The translations under genes were made by a program, and so were the position numbers. A DNA stretch of 64,000 nucleotides from Geopseudomonas aromaticivorans (GTDB taxonomy: Bacteria; Pseudomonadota; Gammaproteobacteria; Pseudomonadales; Pseudomonadaceae). Positions 19,355 to 29,418 of the stretch are shown in pieces. Position 1 is the stretch's first letter, and the number at the start of each line of letters is the position of its first letter. The DNA is taken from NCBI RefSeq assembly GCF_019097855.1, contig NZ_JAHRGL010000015.1:39157-103156 (forward strand), written 5' to 3'. Under the pieces are notes generated by a model, which was not told where the DNA came from, made no database searches, and saw nothing but the letters and a program-made list of their open reading frames with translations.

Positions 19355-20464
19355 ATGCCCTATCCCGCCGCCCCGTCGCCGGCCGAACTGGAGGCCCGCC
19401 TGCGCCTGCATGGCCTGCCGGAGATCGGTCCGCGGCGCTTTCGCCGCCTGCTCGAGGTGTTCGGTTCGGCCAGCGCCGCCCTCAGCGCGCCGGCTTCCGC
19501 CTGGCAGTCCCTCGGCCTGCCGCAGGGCGCCGCCCTGGCGCGGCGCAGCACGCCGGTGCGCGACCAGGCGGCACGCGCCCTGGCCTGGCTGGAGCAGCCC
19601 GGACAGCACCTGCTGTGCCATGACGATCCGGGCTATCCCGCCCTGCTGGCCGAACTGAGCGACGCCCCGCCGCTGCTGTGGGTCGCCGGCGATCCGGCGC
19701 TGCTCGAGCGCCCGCAACTGGCCATGGTCGGCAGCCGCCAGGCCAGCCGGCCGGGGCTGGACAGCGCGGCGGCCTTCGCCCGCAGCCTGGCTGGCGGCGG
19801 CTTCGTGGTCACCAGCGGGCTGGCGCTGGGCATCGACGGCGCCGCCCACCTCGGCGCCCTGGAGGTCGGCGGCGCCACCGTGGCGGTGCTCGGCACCGGC
19901 CTCGAGTGCCTGTACCCGAAACGCCACGCCGGTCTGGCCGCGCGCATCGTCGCCGAGGGCGGCGCGCTGGTCTCCGAGCTGCCACTCGACGCGCCGCCGC
20001 ACGCCAGCAACTTCCCGCGGCGCAACCGCATCATCAGCGGCCTGTCGCTCGGCGTGCTGGTGGTCGAGGCCAGCCCGTCCAGCGGCTCGCTGATCACCGC
20101 GCGGCTGGCGGCGGAACAGGGCCGCGAGGTGTTCGCCATTCCCGGCTCGATCCACCATCCCGGGGCGCGCGGCTGCCACCAGCTGATCCGCGAAGGCGCC
20201 CAGCTGGTGGAGAAAGTCGAGGATATTCTCGAGGCGCTGCGCGGCTGGCAGCGCCTGCCGGCCCAGGCACTGCCGCGCCAGCAGGCCATCGACCTCGTCG
20301 ACGAGCCGCCGCTGCTCGCCCTGCTGCGCGCCGCGCCGCAGAGCAGCGAGGCATTGGCGGTGAGCAGCGGCCTGGCCCTGCCCGAGTTGCTCGCCCAGCT
20401 CACCGAGCTGGAGCTGGACGGGCGCATCGTCTGCGACAACGGCTGCTGGGTCTGTCGCGGCTGA
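19355..20464 (+). CDS. dprA: DNA processing protein DprA (Smf)
   Basis: 369 aa. DprA binds incoming single-stranded DNA and loads RecA during natural transformation. The Rossmann-like core shows MVGSRQASRPG, TSGLALGIDGAAHLGAL and AVLGTGLECLYPKRHAGL, then NFPRRNRIISGLS and SGSLITARLAAEQGREVFA. An N-terminal SAM-like segment (about 10-70) and a C-terminal winged-helix part (about 300-369) are present. It begins 115 bp after the LysM stop, with a terminator between, and is followed by tsaC. Confidence 0.96.
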   Translation: MPYPAAPSPAELEARLRLHGLPEIGPRRFRRLLEVFGSASAALSAPASAWQSLGLPQGAALARRSTPVRDQAARALAWLEQPGQHLLCHDDPGYPALLAELSDAPPLLWVAGDPALLERPQLAMVGSRQASRPGLDSAAAFARSLAGGGFVVTSGLALGIDGAAHLGALEVGGATVAVLGTGLECLYPKRHAGLAARIVAEGGALVSELPLDAPPHASNFPRRNRIISGLSLGVLVVEASPSSGSLITARLAAEQGREVFAIPGSIHHPGARGCHQLIREGAQLVEKVEDILEALRGWQRLPAQALPRQQAIDLVDEPPLLALLRAAPQSSEALAVSSGLALPELLAQLTELELDGRIVCDNGCWVCRG

Positions 20465-20555
20465 GCGCTGGCCGGCGCGGCGGCGTGCCGAGGCTCGCGG
20501 TGCTGCCGTCAGCAGGTAAACTGCAGCGCAGTTTTCCTGGGATGCGGAGTGGATC

Positions 20556-21113
20556 ATGGTTGGGCAGTGGCGGGTACAGCAGGCGGCGCGGGCGGTAGCT
20601 GAGGGCGGCGTGATCGCCTATCCCACCGAGGCAGTGTGGGGGCTGGGCTGCGACCCGTGGAACCCCGACGCCGTGTATCGCCTGCTGGCGCTCAAGGCGC
20701 GCCCGGTGGAGAAGGGCCTGATCCTGGTCGCCGCAGATATCGCCCAATTCGACTTCCTGATCCACGACCTGCCGCCGGCCTGGCGCGCACAGCTGCAGCT
20801 CAGCTGGCCGGGAGCGAACACCTGGCTGGTGCCGCATCAGGATCGCCTGCCCGAGTGGATCAGCGGGATGCACGACAGCGTGGCCCTGCGGGTCAGCGCC
20901 CACCCGCTGGTGCGCGAACTGTGCAGCCACACCGGGCCGCTGGTGTCGACCTCGGCCAACCCGGCCGGCCGGCCGGCGGCGCGTTCGCGCCTGCGCGTCG
21001 AGCAATACTTCGGCGGCCAGCTCGACGCCGTGCTCGGCGGCGCCCTGGGCGGGCGGCGCAACCCCAGCCTGATCCGCGACCTGCGCACGGGACAGGTGAT
21101 CCGCCCGTCCTGA
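20556..21113 (+). CDS. tsaC: L-threonylcarbamoyladenylate synthase TsaC (YrdC/RimN)
   Basis: 185 aa, the short TsaC form. It makes threonylcarbamoyl-AMP from threonine, bicarbonate and ATP, the first step of t6A37 tRNA modification. Family motifs include [48 protein letters not shown] and [16 protein letters not shown]. It follows dprA by 91 bp, the usual Pseudomonas order. Confidence 0.96.
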   Translation: MVGQWRVQQAARAVAEGGVIAYPTEAVWGLGCDPWNPDAVYRLLALKARPVEKGLILVAADIAQFDFLIHDLPPAWRAQLQLSWPGANTWLVPHQDRLPEWISGMHDSVALRVSAHPLVRELCSHTGPLVSTSANPAGRPAARSRLRVEQYFGGQLDAVLGGALGGRRNPSLIRDLRTGQVIRPS

Positions 21114-21132
21114 GTGACGGGCGGTTGCACGG

Positions 21133-22107
21133 TTACGGCAGCAGGATGGTCGAGCCGGTGGTCTGCCGCGCGGCCTGCGCGGCCTGCGCCTGGCCGGCGT
21201 CGGCCAGCGCGTAGCGCTGGTCGATCTCCACCTGCAGGCTGCCGTCGGCCACCCGCGCGTACAGCTCGGCGGCCATGGCGCGCAGGCGTTCGGCGGTATC
21301 GGCGTAGCCGACCAGGGTCGGCCGGGTGACGAACAGGCAGCCCTTCTGCGCCAGCACGCCGAGGTTGACCCCGGTGACCGGCCCGGAGGAGTTGCCGAAG
21401 CTGACCAACAGGCCGCGCCGGGCCACGCAGTCCAGCGAGGTCTCCCAGGTGTCCTTGCCCACCGAGTCGTAGACCACCGGACACTTGGCGCCATTGGTCA
21501 GCTCCAGCACCCGCTCCACCACGTTTTCGCGGCTGTAGTCGATGGTTGCCCAGGCGCCCAGCGCCTGGGCGCGCGCGGCCTTCTCGGCCGAGCCCACGGT
21601 GCCGATCAGCTTCACCCCCAGCGCCTTGGCCCACTGGCAGGCCAGGCTGCCGACGCCGCCGGCGGCGGCGTGGAACAGGATGGTCTCGCCGCCCTCGAGC
21701 TGGCCGATCTGGCGCAGCAGGTACTGCACGGTCAGGCCCTTGAGGGTCACCGCGGCGGCCTGCTCGAAGCTCACCGCGTCCGGCAGCGGTACCAGCACGT
21801 CGGCCGGCAGGGTGTGCAGTTCGGCGTAGGAGCCCTGCGGGCCGGTGGCGTAGGCCACGCGGTCGCCGACCTGGAACTCGCGCACCGCGCTGCCCACCGC
21901 CTCGACCACCCCGGCGCCCTCGCTGCCGAGGCCCGAGGGCAGCTCCAGCGGGTACAGGCCGTTGCGGAAGTAGATGTCGATGAAGTTCAGGCCGATGGCG
22001 CGGTTGCGCACCAGCACCTCGTGCGGGCCGGGGGCGGCGGGGCTGAAGTCGACGTACTCGAGCACTTCGGGGCCGCCATGGCGGCTGAGCTGGATGCGTT
22101 TGGTCAC
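21133..22107 (-). CDS. qor: NADPH:quinone reductase, zinc-independent MDR family
   Basis: 324 aa cytosolic enzyme reducing quinones with NADPH. It starts MTKRIQLSRHGGPEVLEYVD and has the dinucleotide motif AAAGGVGSLACQWAKALG and the RNRAIGLNFIDIYFRNGLYP block. It lacks the structural zinc cysteines of alcohol dehydrogenases. It is convergent with tsaC (19-bp gap) and divergent from hemF, the arrangement I recall around PA0022-PA0024. Confidence 0.94.
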   Translation of the reverse strand: MTKRIQLSRHGGPEVLEYVDFSPAAPGPHEVLVRNRAIGLNFIDIYFRNGLYPLELPSGLGSEGAGVVEAVGSAVREFQVGDRVAYATGPQGSYAELHTLPADVLVPLPDAVSFEQAAAVTLKGLTVQYLLRQIGQLEGGETILFHAAAGGVGSLACQWAKALGVKLIGTVGSAEKAARAQALGAWATIDYSRENVVERVLELTNGAKCPVVYDSVGKDTWETSLDCVARRGLLVSFGNSSGPVTGVNLGVLAQKGCLFVTRPTLVGYADTAERLRAMAAELYARVADGSLQVEIDQRYALADAGQAQAAQAARQTTGSTILLP

Positions 22108-22258
22108 GGCCGGGAATCCTCGTGGCAGATGGCAAGGCGCCCATCCAAGCCTGCGCCATGGCCTGCGTCAAGCGCGGGGTGCAAAACGCGGTGGTATGCT
22201 TGCCGCCTGATTGCGCCGCAGCCCAGGGGCCGTGCGGCCAGACCCGGATCCGAGGTGA

Positions 22259-23179
<921 letters not shown>

Positions 23180-23190
23180 CCCCTTTAGCC

Positions 23191-23280
23191 CCGTAGGGTG
23201 GAAAACGACCGCAGGTCTTTTCCACCGTCGTCGATGCCCAGAGTGGTGGAAAATCGCTGCGCGAGTTTTCCACCCTACGG
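23191..23280. repeat. Palindromic intergenic repeat, copy 1 (hemF-aroE)
   Basis: Outer arms CCGTAGGGTGG and CCACCCTACGG enclose two inner hairpins. The first has arms GGAAAACGACC / GGTCTTTTCC; the second (23248-23271) has stem GGAAAA / TTTTCC around TCGCTGCGCGAG. Part of a family seen at five or more places in this window. Confidence 0.85.
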
Positions 23281-23304
23281 TTTCCGCCCGTTCCGAGGAC
23301 CCCC

Positions 23305-24129
23305 ATGGACCGCTATTGCGTGTTCGGCAACCCCATCGGCCACAGCAAGTCGCCGCTGATCCACCGCCTGTTCGCCGCGCAGACCGGCGAGCCGCTCAGC
23401 TACGACGCCCTGCTGGCGCCGCTGGACGACTTCACCGGCTTCGCCCGCGCCTTCTTCGCCGAGGGCCTGGGTGCCAACGTCACCGTGCCGTTCAAGGAAG
23501 AGGCCTTCCGCCTGGCTGACGAACTGACCGCGCGCGCCGCGCGCGCCGGCGCGGTGAACACCCTGAAGAAGCTGGACGACGGCCGCCTGCTCGGCGACAA
23601 CACCGACGGCGCCGGCCTGGTACGCGACCTCACCGTCAACGCCGGCCTCGCGCTGGCCGGCAAGCGCATCCTCCTGCTCGGCGCCGGCGGCGCGGTGCGC
23701 GGCGTGCTCGCGCCGCTGCTGGCCGAACAGCCGGCGGAGCTGGTGATCGCCAACCGCACGGTGGCCAAGGCCGAGGAACTGGCGCGCGCCTTCGCCGATC
23801 TCGGCCCGCTGCTGGCCAGCGGCTTCGACTGGATCGACGCGCCGGTCGACCTGATTGTCAACGGCACCTCGGCCAGCCTGGCCGGCGAGCTGCCGCCGAT
23901 CGCGCCGAGCCTGATCCGTCCGGGCCACACGGTGTGCTACGACATTATGTATGCCAAGGAACCGACCGCCTTCAATCGCTGGGCCGCCGAGCACGGCGCG
24001 GCGCGCACCCTGGATGGCCTGGGCATGCTGGTTGAGCAGGCCGCCGAGGCGTTCTTCGTCTGGCGCGGCGTGCGCCCGGACTCGGCACCGGTGCTGGCCG
24101 AGCTGCGCCGGCTGCTGGCCCAGGGCTGA
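23305..24129 (+). CDS. aroE: Shikimate dehydrogenase (NADP+)
   Basis: 274 aa. It reduces 3-dehydroshikimate in aromatic amino acid biosynthesis. Substrate-site motifs are [14 protein letters not shown] and [11 protein letters not shown]; the nucleotide fold shows [13 protein letters not shown] and an NRT motif for [21 protein letters not shown] near the C-terminus is also typical. The start follows GAGGACCCCC. Confidence 0.97.
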   Translation: MDRYCVFGNPIGHSKSPLIHRLFAAQTGEPLSYDALLAPLDDFTGFARAFFAEGLGANVTVPFKEEAFRLADELTARAARAGAVNTLKKLDDGRLLGDNTDGAGLVRDLTVNAGLALAGKRILLLGAGGAVRGVLAPLLAEQPAELVIANRTVAKAEELARAFADLGPLLASGFDWIDAPVDLIVNGTSASLAGELPPIAPSLIRPGHTVCYDIMYAKEPTAFNRWAAEHGAARTLDGLGMLVEQAAEAFFVWRGVRPDSAPVLAELRRLLAQG

Positions 24130-24198
24130 GCGCGGCGCAGCGCAGAAACGGCCGGGCGCAAGGCCTGGCTCAAGGCTCCCGGTGGCCGGCAGCGATGC

Positions 24199-25422
24199 TC
24201 AGATCACTCCCCGTGCGCGCAGTCCGGCGATGGCCGCGGCATCCAGCCCCAGCCGCTCGCTGAGCACCTGCTCGGTATGCTCGCCGAGCAATGGCGGTGC
24301 GTGGCGGTACTCCACCGGGGTGGCCGACAGGCGCAGCGGGCTGGCCACCTGCGCCAGCGTGCCGGCCAGCGGGTGCGCCAGCTCGACCCGCAGCCTGCGG
24401 GCCAGCACCTGCGGATCGTTGAACACCTGGGCGAGATCGTTGATCGGCCCGCACGGCACGCCGGCCGCCTCCAGAGCGGCGACCCACTCGGCGGTGGTCT
24501 TGAACACCGTGGCCTGGCGAATCAGCGGGATCAACACCTCGCGGTGGGCAACCCGCGCGCTGTTGCTGGCGAAGCGCGGATCGTCGGCCCATTCCGGGTG
24601 GCCGGCAACGGCGCAGAAGCGGCGGAACTGGCCGTCGTTGCCGACGGTGAGGATGAAGTCGCCGTCGGCGGTCGGAAAGTCCTGGTACGGCACGATGTTC
24701 GGATGGGCGTTGCCCATGCGCCGTGGCGCCACCCCGGTGGTCAGGTAGTTCTGCGCCTGGTTGGCCAGGCAGGCCACCTGCACGTCGAGCAGGGCCAGGT
24801 CGATATGCTGGCCTTCGCCGGACTGCTCGCGGTGCGCCAGCGCGCCGAGCACCGCGGTGCTGGCGTACAGCCCGGTGAGCACGTCGGTCAGCGCCACGCC
24901 GACCTTCAGCGGCCCGGCGCCCTCCTCGCCCGCGGCGCGCCCGGTCAGGCTCATCAGCCCGCCGAGGCCCTGGATCATGAAGTCGTAGCCGGCGCGCTGG
25001 GCGTAGGGACCGTCCTGGCCGAAGCCGGTGATCGAGCAGTAGATCAGCCGCGGATTGATCTCGCGCAGACTGGCGTAGTCGAGGCCGTAGGCGGCCAGGC
25101 CGCCGACCTTGAAGTTCTCCAGCAGGATGTCCGACTGCGCCGCCAGGGCGCGGACGATGCGCTGGCCTTCCGCGCAGGTGAAGTCGACGGTCAGCGAGCG
25201 CTTGTTGCGGTTGGCGCACAGGAAGTAGGCCGCCTCCGCGGTGTCGCGGCCCGCGGCGTCCTTGAGGAACGGCGGGCCCCAGTGGCGGGTGTCGTCGCCC
25301 GCGCCGGGGCGCTCCACCTTGATGACCTCGGCGCCGAGGTCGGCAAGGATCTGCCCGGCCCAGGGGCCGGCCAGCACGCGGGACAGGTCGAGGACGCGCA
25401 GATGGGACAGGGCACCGGACAT
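24199..25422 (-). CDS. gcdG: CaiB/BaiF CoA-transferase, likely glutarate CoA-transferase
   Basis: 407 aa from ATG 25422, 8 nt from a GGAG; an ATG two codons upstream lies too close to that site. It is a family III CoA-transferase with DLSRVLAGPWAGQILADLGAEVIKVE at the N-terminus, the catalytic Asp in AGYDFMIQGLGG, and ANRNKRSLTVDF. It lies downstream of gcdH with a repeat in between. In Pseudomonas the gcdH partner is thought to move CoA from succinyl-CoA to glutarate, feeding glutaryl-CoA dehydrogenase in lysine/5-aminovalerate catabolism. Function is inferred from family and context. Confidence 0.85.
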   Translation of the reverse strand: MSGALSHLRVLDLSRVLAGPWAGQILADLGAEVIKVERPGAGDDTRHWGPPFLKDAAGRDTAEAAYFLCANRNKRSLTVDFTCAEGQRIVRALAAQSDILLENFKVGGLAAYGLDYASLREINPRLIYCSITGFGQDGPYAQRAGYDFMIQGLGGLMSLTGRAAGEEGAGPLKVGVALTDVLTGLYASTAVLGALAHREQSGEGQHIDLALLDVQVACLANQAQNYLTTGVAPRRMGNAHPNIVPYQDFPTADGDFILTVGNDGQFRRFCAVAGHPEWADDPRFASNSARVAHREVLIPLIRQATVFKTTAEWVAALEAAGVPCGPINDLAQVFNDPQVLARRLRVELAHPLAGTLAQVASPLRLSATPVEYRHAPPLLGEHTEQVLSERLGLDAAAIAGLRARGVI

Positions 25423-25433
25423 GGACATTGCTC

Positions 25434-25512
25434 CGTAGGGTGCGCCATGCGCACCGGATAGCGAACGATAGTGCGCGTCAGACACCATACGCCCTAGATG
25501 GCGCACCCTACG
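25434..25512. repeat. Palindromic intergenic repeat, copy 2 (gcdH-gcdG)
   Basis: Outer inverted arms of 15 bp, CGTAGGGTGCGCCAT and ATGGCGCACCCTACG, enclose 49 bp. It fills most of the 117-bp gap between gcdH and gcdG and ends about 11 bp before the gcdG start. Confidence 0.88.
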
Positions 25513-25539
25513 CCCGCGACGGCGCCGGGTGGCGAGCGC

Positions 25540-26721
25540 TCAGAAGAACGCCTGGATGCCGGTCTGCGCGCGGCCGAGGATCAACGCGTGGATGTCGTGG
25601 GTGCCCTCGTAGGTGTTCACGACCTCGAGGTTGACCAGGTGGCGGGCCACGCCGAACTCGTCGCTGATGCCGTTGCCGCCGAGCATGTCGCGCGCCATCC
25701 GTGCGATGTCCAGCGCCTTGCCGCAGCTGTTGCGCTTCATGATCGAGGTGATCTCCACCGCGGCGCTGCCCTCGTCCTTCATCCGCCCCAGGCGCAGGCA
25801 GCCCTGCAGGGCCAGGGTGATCTCGGTCTGCATGTCGGCCAGCTTCTTCTGGATCAGCTGGTTGGCGGCCAGCGGGCGGCCGAACTGCTGGCGGTCCAGC
25901 ACGTACTGGCGGGCGGTATGCCAGCAGGCCTCGGCGGCGCCCAGCGCGCCCCAGCTGATGCCGTAGCGCGCCGAGTTCAGGCAGGTGAACGGACCCTTGA
26001 GGCCGCGCACCTCGGGAAAGGCGTTTTCCTCGGGGACGAACACGTTGTCCATGACGATCTCGCCGGTGATCGAGGCGCGCAGGCCGACCTTGCCGTAGAT
26101 CGCCGGGGTGCTCAGGCCCGCCCAGCCCTTCTCCAGCACGAAGCCGCGGATCTCGCCTTGATCGTCCTTGGCCCACACCACCAACACGTCGGCGATCGGG
26201 CTGTTGGTGATCCACATCTTGCTGCCGCTCAGGCGGTAGCCGCCGTCGACCTTGCGGGCGCGGCTGATCATCGCGCCGGGGTCGGACCCAAAGTTCGGCT
26301 CGGTCAGGCCGAAGCAGCCGATCCACTCGCCGCTGGCCAGCTTGGGCAGGTACTTCTGCCGGGTGGCTTGGTTGCCGAATTCGAAGATCGGCAGCATCAC
26401 CAGCGAGGACTGCACGCTGAGCATCGAGCGGTAGCCGGAGTCGATGCGCTCCACCTCGCGGGCGATCAGCCCGTAGCACACGTAGTTGAGACCGCTGCCG
26501 CCGTACTCGACCGGGATGGTCGCGCCGAGCAGGCCGGTCTCGCCCATCTCGCGGAAGATCGCCGGATCGGTGTGCTCGTGGCGGAAGGCCTCCAGCACCC
26601 GCGGCGCCAGCTTGTCGGCGGCGAACTTGCGGGCGCTGCCCTGCACCATGCGCTCCTCGTCGGTGAGTTGCTGGTCGAGCAGCAGCGGGTCTTCCCAGTT
26701 GAAGCGGGCGTTGGCGGCCAT
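25540..26721 (-). CDS. gcdH: Glutaryl-CoA dehydrogenase
   Basis: 393 aa flavoprotein of the acyl-CoA dehydrogenase family. It oxidises and decarboxylates glutaryl-CoA to crotonyl-CoA. Distinctive blocks are [22 protein letters not shown]-like ([16 protein letters not shown]), [28 protein letters not shown] and the C-terminal [17 protein letters not shown] with catalytic Glu372. It is divergent from a LysR gene of the GcdR type and upstream of gcdG. Confidence 0.96.
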   Translation of the reverse strand: MAANARFNWEDPLLLDQQLTDEERMVQGSARKFAADKLAPRVLEAFRHEHTDPAIFREMGETGLLGATIPVEYGGSGLNYVCYGLIAREVERIDSGYRSMLSVQSSLVMLPIFEFGNQATRQKYLPKLASGEWIGCFGLTEPNFGSDPGAMISRARKVDGGYRLSGSKMWITNSPIADVLVVWAKDDQGEIRGFVLEKGWAGLSTPAIYGKVGLRASITGEIVMDNVFVPEENAFPEVRGLKGPFTCLNSARYGISWGALGAAEACWHTARQYVLDRQQFGRPLAANQLIQKKLADMQTEITLALQGCLRLGRMKDEGSAAVEITSIMKRNSCGKALDIARMARDMLGGNGISDEFGVARHLVNLEVVNTYEGTHDIHALILGRAQTGIQAFF

Positions 26722-26827
26722 GGGCGCAATCCTCGAGATCTTGTTGTCGGTGCGGGGTTGGATGGCTTGATCCTAGGTCGCCGTGGCGCGGGCGGCAAAC
26801 GAGGATTTCGCACGCTGCTGTGCTAAT

Positions 26828-26842
26828 TTCTCATTCCGAGAA
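26828..26842. promoter_or_regulatory. Candidate LysR operator between gcdH and gcdR
   Basis: Inverted repeat TTCTC-ATTCC-GAGAA, containing the T-N11-A pattern of LysR sites, 45 bp before the regulator ATG and about 105 bp from gcdH. It fits a shared, divergent control region. Confidence 0.55.
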
Positions 26843-26887
26843 GGCTGCAGGCGGCTTTCTGCCCTGTGGAGAGTGAGGCTGTTGCAC

Positions 26888-27799
26888 ATGCGTCGCAAGA
26901 TCCCCAGCACTGCCGCGCTGGTCGCCTTCGAGTCGGCGGCGCGCCACCAGAGCTTCACCAAGGCCGCCGAGGAGCTGGCGCTGACCCAGAGCGCGGTGTG
27001 CCGGCAGATCGCCGCGCTGGAGGCGTTCCTCGGCGTCGAGCTGTTCCGCCGCACCCGCCGCGGCGTCATGCTCACCGAGGAGGGGCTGTCCTACGGCCGG
27101 CGCATCGCCGCCCAGCTGGATGCCGTGGAGCGCGACACCCTGGCGGTGATGGGCCAGCAGGGCAGCACCAGCCTGGAGCTGGCGGTGGTGCCGACCTTCG
27201 CCACCCAGTGGCTGCTGCCGCGCCTCAAGGACTTCCAGCGCCTGCACCCCGAGGTCACCGTCAACCTGACCAACCGCACCCGGCCGTTCCTGTTCGCCGA
27301 CACCGAGTTCGACGCCGCGCTGTACTTCGGCGACGGCGACTGGCCGGGTACCGCCGCCGACTTCCTGATGCGCGAGAACCCGCTGCCGGTGTGCAGCCCG
27401 GAGCTGCTCGCCCCGCTCGATCGCCTGGACGCCGGCCAGCTCGCCGCCCTGCCGCTGTTGCAGCAGAGCACCCGCCCCTACGCCTGGCGCCAGTGGTTCG
27501 GCTCGCTCGGCCTGCAGGTCGAGGGGGATATGCGCGGGCCGCGCTACGAGCTGTTCTCCATGCTCGCCCAGGCCGCCATGCACGGCATGGGCGTGGCGCT
27601 GATCCCGCCCTTGATGATCGAGCGCGAGCTGGCCGAGGGCCGCCTGGTGGTGCCGCTGGCGCATGCCCTGCAGCTGAGCGACAAGGCCTACTACCTGGTC
27701 ATCCCCGAGCGCAAGCTGGAACTGGCGGCGCTGCGCGCCTTCCGCGCCTGGCTGCTCGACCAGGCGCAGCGCTACCGCCAGGAGGCCGGCCTGGCATGA
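26888..27799 (+). CDS. gcdR: LysR-type regulator of glutaryl-CoA catabolism
   Basis: 303 aa from ATG 26888. N-terminal winged helix-turn-helix with SFTKAAEELALTQSAVCRQIAALE, then a LysR substrate-binding domain (about 92-295) with VVPTFATQWLLPRLKDFQ and GMGVALIPPLMIE, the GcvA-like subgroup. The divergent position next to gcdH matches GcdR, the glutarate-responsive activator of gcdHG in Pseudomonas. Role inferred from position; the family call is firm. Confidence 0.88.
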   Translation: MRRKIPSTAALVAFESAARHQSFTKAAEELALTQSAVCRQIAALEAFLGVELFRRTRRGVMLTEEGLSYGRRIAAQLDAVERDTLAVMGQQGSTSLELAVVPTFATQWLLPRLKDFQRLHPEVTVNLTNRTRPFLFADTEFDAALYFGDGDWPGTAADFLMRENPLPVCSPELLAPLDRLDAGQLAALPLLQQSTRPYAWRQWFGSLGLQVEGDMRGPRYELFSMLAQAAMHGMGVALIPPLMIERELAEGRLVVPLAHALQLSDKAYYLVIPERKLELAALRAFRAWLLDQAQRYRQEAGLA

Positions 27800-27823
27800 G
27801 CCGGCACGAGCGCGGCCGGGCGG

Positions 27824-28204
27824 TCAGGGTCGGGTGGGCGCGGCGCTCTTCAGCGGCTTCTGCCACTTGCCGCCGCTCTGCTTTTCGCAGAACGGCTGCA
27901 GGAAGCGCGCGTCGCTGGCCACGCCGTAGTAGTGGATGTCCTGGCGGTAGGCCGGGCCGCCCGCCTGGGCACCGCTGCAGATGCCGTAGGCCCCCTCGGG
28001 GCACTGCTCGACGAACTCGACCTTGATCTCCTGGTCCTTGAGCTTCGGCTGGCAGAAGCCATCGTGGAACAGCCCCTTGGGGATGCTGACGTTCTGCTGG
28101 CAGACCTGCACCGCCACGCCCTGGCCCTGGCTGTGCACCATGCAGGCCTCGGCCAGCGCGGGCAGCGGCAGGGCGGCGAGCAGGAAAAGGGCGAGGTGGC
28201 GCAT
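27824..28204 (-). CDS. Secreted cysteine-containing hypothetical protein
   Basis: 126 aa. A signal peptide MRHLALFLLAALPLPALA is followed by a mature region with about six cysteines, probably disulfide-bonded in the periplasm. Visible stretches are CQQNVSIPKGLFHDGFC and CPEGAYGICSG. I do not recognise a named domain. It is convergent with gcdR (24-bp gap) and divergent from the COG0523 gene. Confidence 0.75.
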   Translation of the reverse strand: MRHLALFLLAALPLPALAEACMVHSQGQGVAVQVCQQNVSIPKGLFHDGFCQPKLKDQEIKVEFVEQCPEGAYGICSGAQAGGPAYRQDIHYYGVASDARFLQPFCEKQSGGKWQKPLKSAAPTRP

Positions 28205-28367
28205 GGTCGGGCTCCGCAGTGGCTGGACGGGGCTCCGTGCGGGAGCCGGGCGCGCAGTTTACCTGCCTGGCCGCTGGCTGGCGCGGGCGGCCATCGCGCT
28301 TTGCCGGTAAGCTGCGATCTGTCCGGCGCCCGCCGTGTGGGGGCGTTCGGATGACCTTCCTGAGTGG

Positions 28368-28409
28368 TTGTCCACAGCTCGACACAGGTTACCCCCAGAG
28401 TTATCCACA
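28368..28409. promoter_or_regulatory. DnaA-box pair ahead of the COG0523 gene
   Basis: TTGTCCACA (28368-28376, one mismatch) and TTATCCACA (28401-28409, perfect) lie 24 bp apart in the leader; a near match TTACCCACA occurs inside the gene at 29035-29043. Confidence 0.5.
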
Positions 28410-28416
28410 GAAGACC

Positions 28417-29382
28417 ATGCTCAAGCACATCCCCACCCACTTGATCGCCGGCCCGCTGGGCGCCGGCAAGACCACGCTGATCCGCGAGCTGCTGGCGCAG
28501 AAGCCGGCGGGCGAGCGCTGGGCGATCCTGATCAACGAGTTCGGCCAGATCGGCCTCGACGCCGCCCTGCTGACCACCAGTGAGGACGGCATCGCCCTCG
28601 GCGAGGTGGCCGGCGGCTGCCTGTGCTGCGTCAACGGCGCGCCCTTCCAGGTCGGCCTCGGCCGCCTGCTGCGCCAGGCGCGGCCGGACCGCCTGCTGAT
28701 CGAGCCGTCCGGGCTAGGCCACCCGGCCGAGCTGCTGCGCCAGCTGCAGGAGGAGCCGTGGCGCGAGGTGCTCAGCGTGCAGCCCAGCGTGGTGGTGCTG
28801 GACGCCGCCGCGCTGGCCGCCGGGCGACCGTTGCCGCCGGCGCAGCAGGCGGCGCTGGGCGACGCCGGCCTGCTGCTGCTGAACAAGAGCGAATCGCTGG
28901 ATGCCACCGCCCGCGCCCTGCTCGCCGCCCAGCTGCCGGCGCGACCGCTGCGCTGGACCGAACAGGGCCGCCTGGCGCTGGCCGAATTGCCGGGCATCCG
29001 GGCGACAGCGCAGCAAGGTGGCGAGGAGAAAAAGTTACCCACAGGTGCTGGCAGTCTGCCCGCGCTGTGGAGCGACCCGGCGCAGCCGATCTGTCAGGTT
29101 CACGAGGAGGACGGCGGCTGGAGCGTCGGCTGGCGCTGGCACCCCAGCCAACGCTTCGACCGCGACCAGGTCGCCGCCTGGCTGGCCGCCCTGCCCTGGC
29201 GGCGCGCCAAGCTGGTTCTGCACGGCGCGGACGGGGGCTGGTACAGCGCCAACGCCCTGGACGGCGCGGCGCTGGCCTGGCGCGCCAGCGAGTGGCGCAA
29301 GGATTCGCGGCTGGAGCTGATCTTTGCCACCGCTCAGGATGCGCCGGCGCTGCAGGCCGGACTGGCCGCCTGCCGGGTGTGA
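28417..29382 (+). CDS. COG0523 (CobW-type) metallochaperone GTPase
   Basis: 321 aa from ATG 28417. G3E P-loop GTPase: Walker A GPLGAGKTT at 12-20, the metal-binding CxCC in GGCLCC at 66-71, EPSGLGHP, and the guanine-binding NKSE. COG0523 proteins deliver zinc, cobalt or other metals to client enzymes. The C-terminal CobW_C domain (about 215-310) is present. No client gene or Zur box is evident nearby, so the metal is unknown. From memory it resembles the zinc-locus proteins near dksA2, but is adjacent to kgtP here. Confidence 0.9.
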   Translation: MLKHIPTHLIAGPLGAGKTTLIRELLAQKPAGERWAILINEFGQIGLDAALLTTSEDGIALGEVAGGCLCCVNGAPFQVGLGRLLRQARPDRLLIEPSGLGHPAELLRQLQEEPWREVLSVQPSVVVLDAAALAAGRPLPPAQQAALGDAGLLLLNKSESLDATARALLAAQLPARPLRWTEQGRLALAELPGIRATAQQGGEEKKLPTGAGSLPALWSDPAQPICQVHEEDGGWSVGWRWHPSQRFDRDQVAAWLAALPWRRAKLVLHGADGGWYSANALDGAALAWRASEWRKDSRLELIFATAQDAPALQAGLAACRV

Positions 29383-29384
29383 AA

Positions 29385-29406
29385 CGGCCCGGCGGGCGCC
29401 GGGCCG
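29385..29406. terminator. Stem-loop between convergent COG0523 and kgtP genes
   Basis: CGGCCCGGC-GGGC-GCCGGGCCG sits in the 36-bp gap between the two stops. No T run on either side, so it is only a plausible bidirectional barrier. Confidence 0.45.
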
Positions 29407-29418
29407 CGGATGACGGAC

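Noticed and set aside
28368-28409. Chromosome origin
   Set aside because: Two DnaA boxes alone are too few; no AT-rich unwinding element, dnaA or rpmH is beside them.
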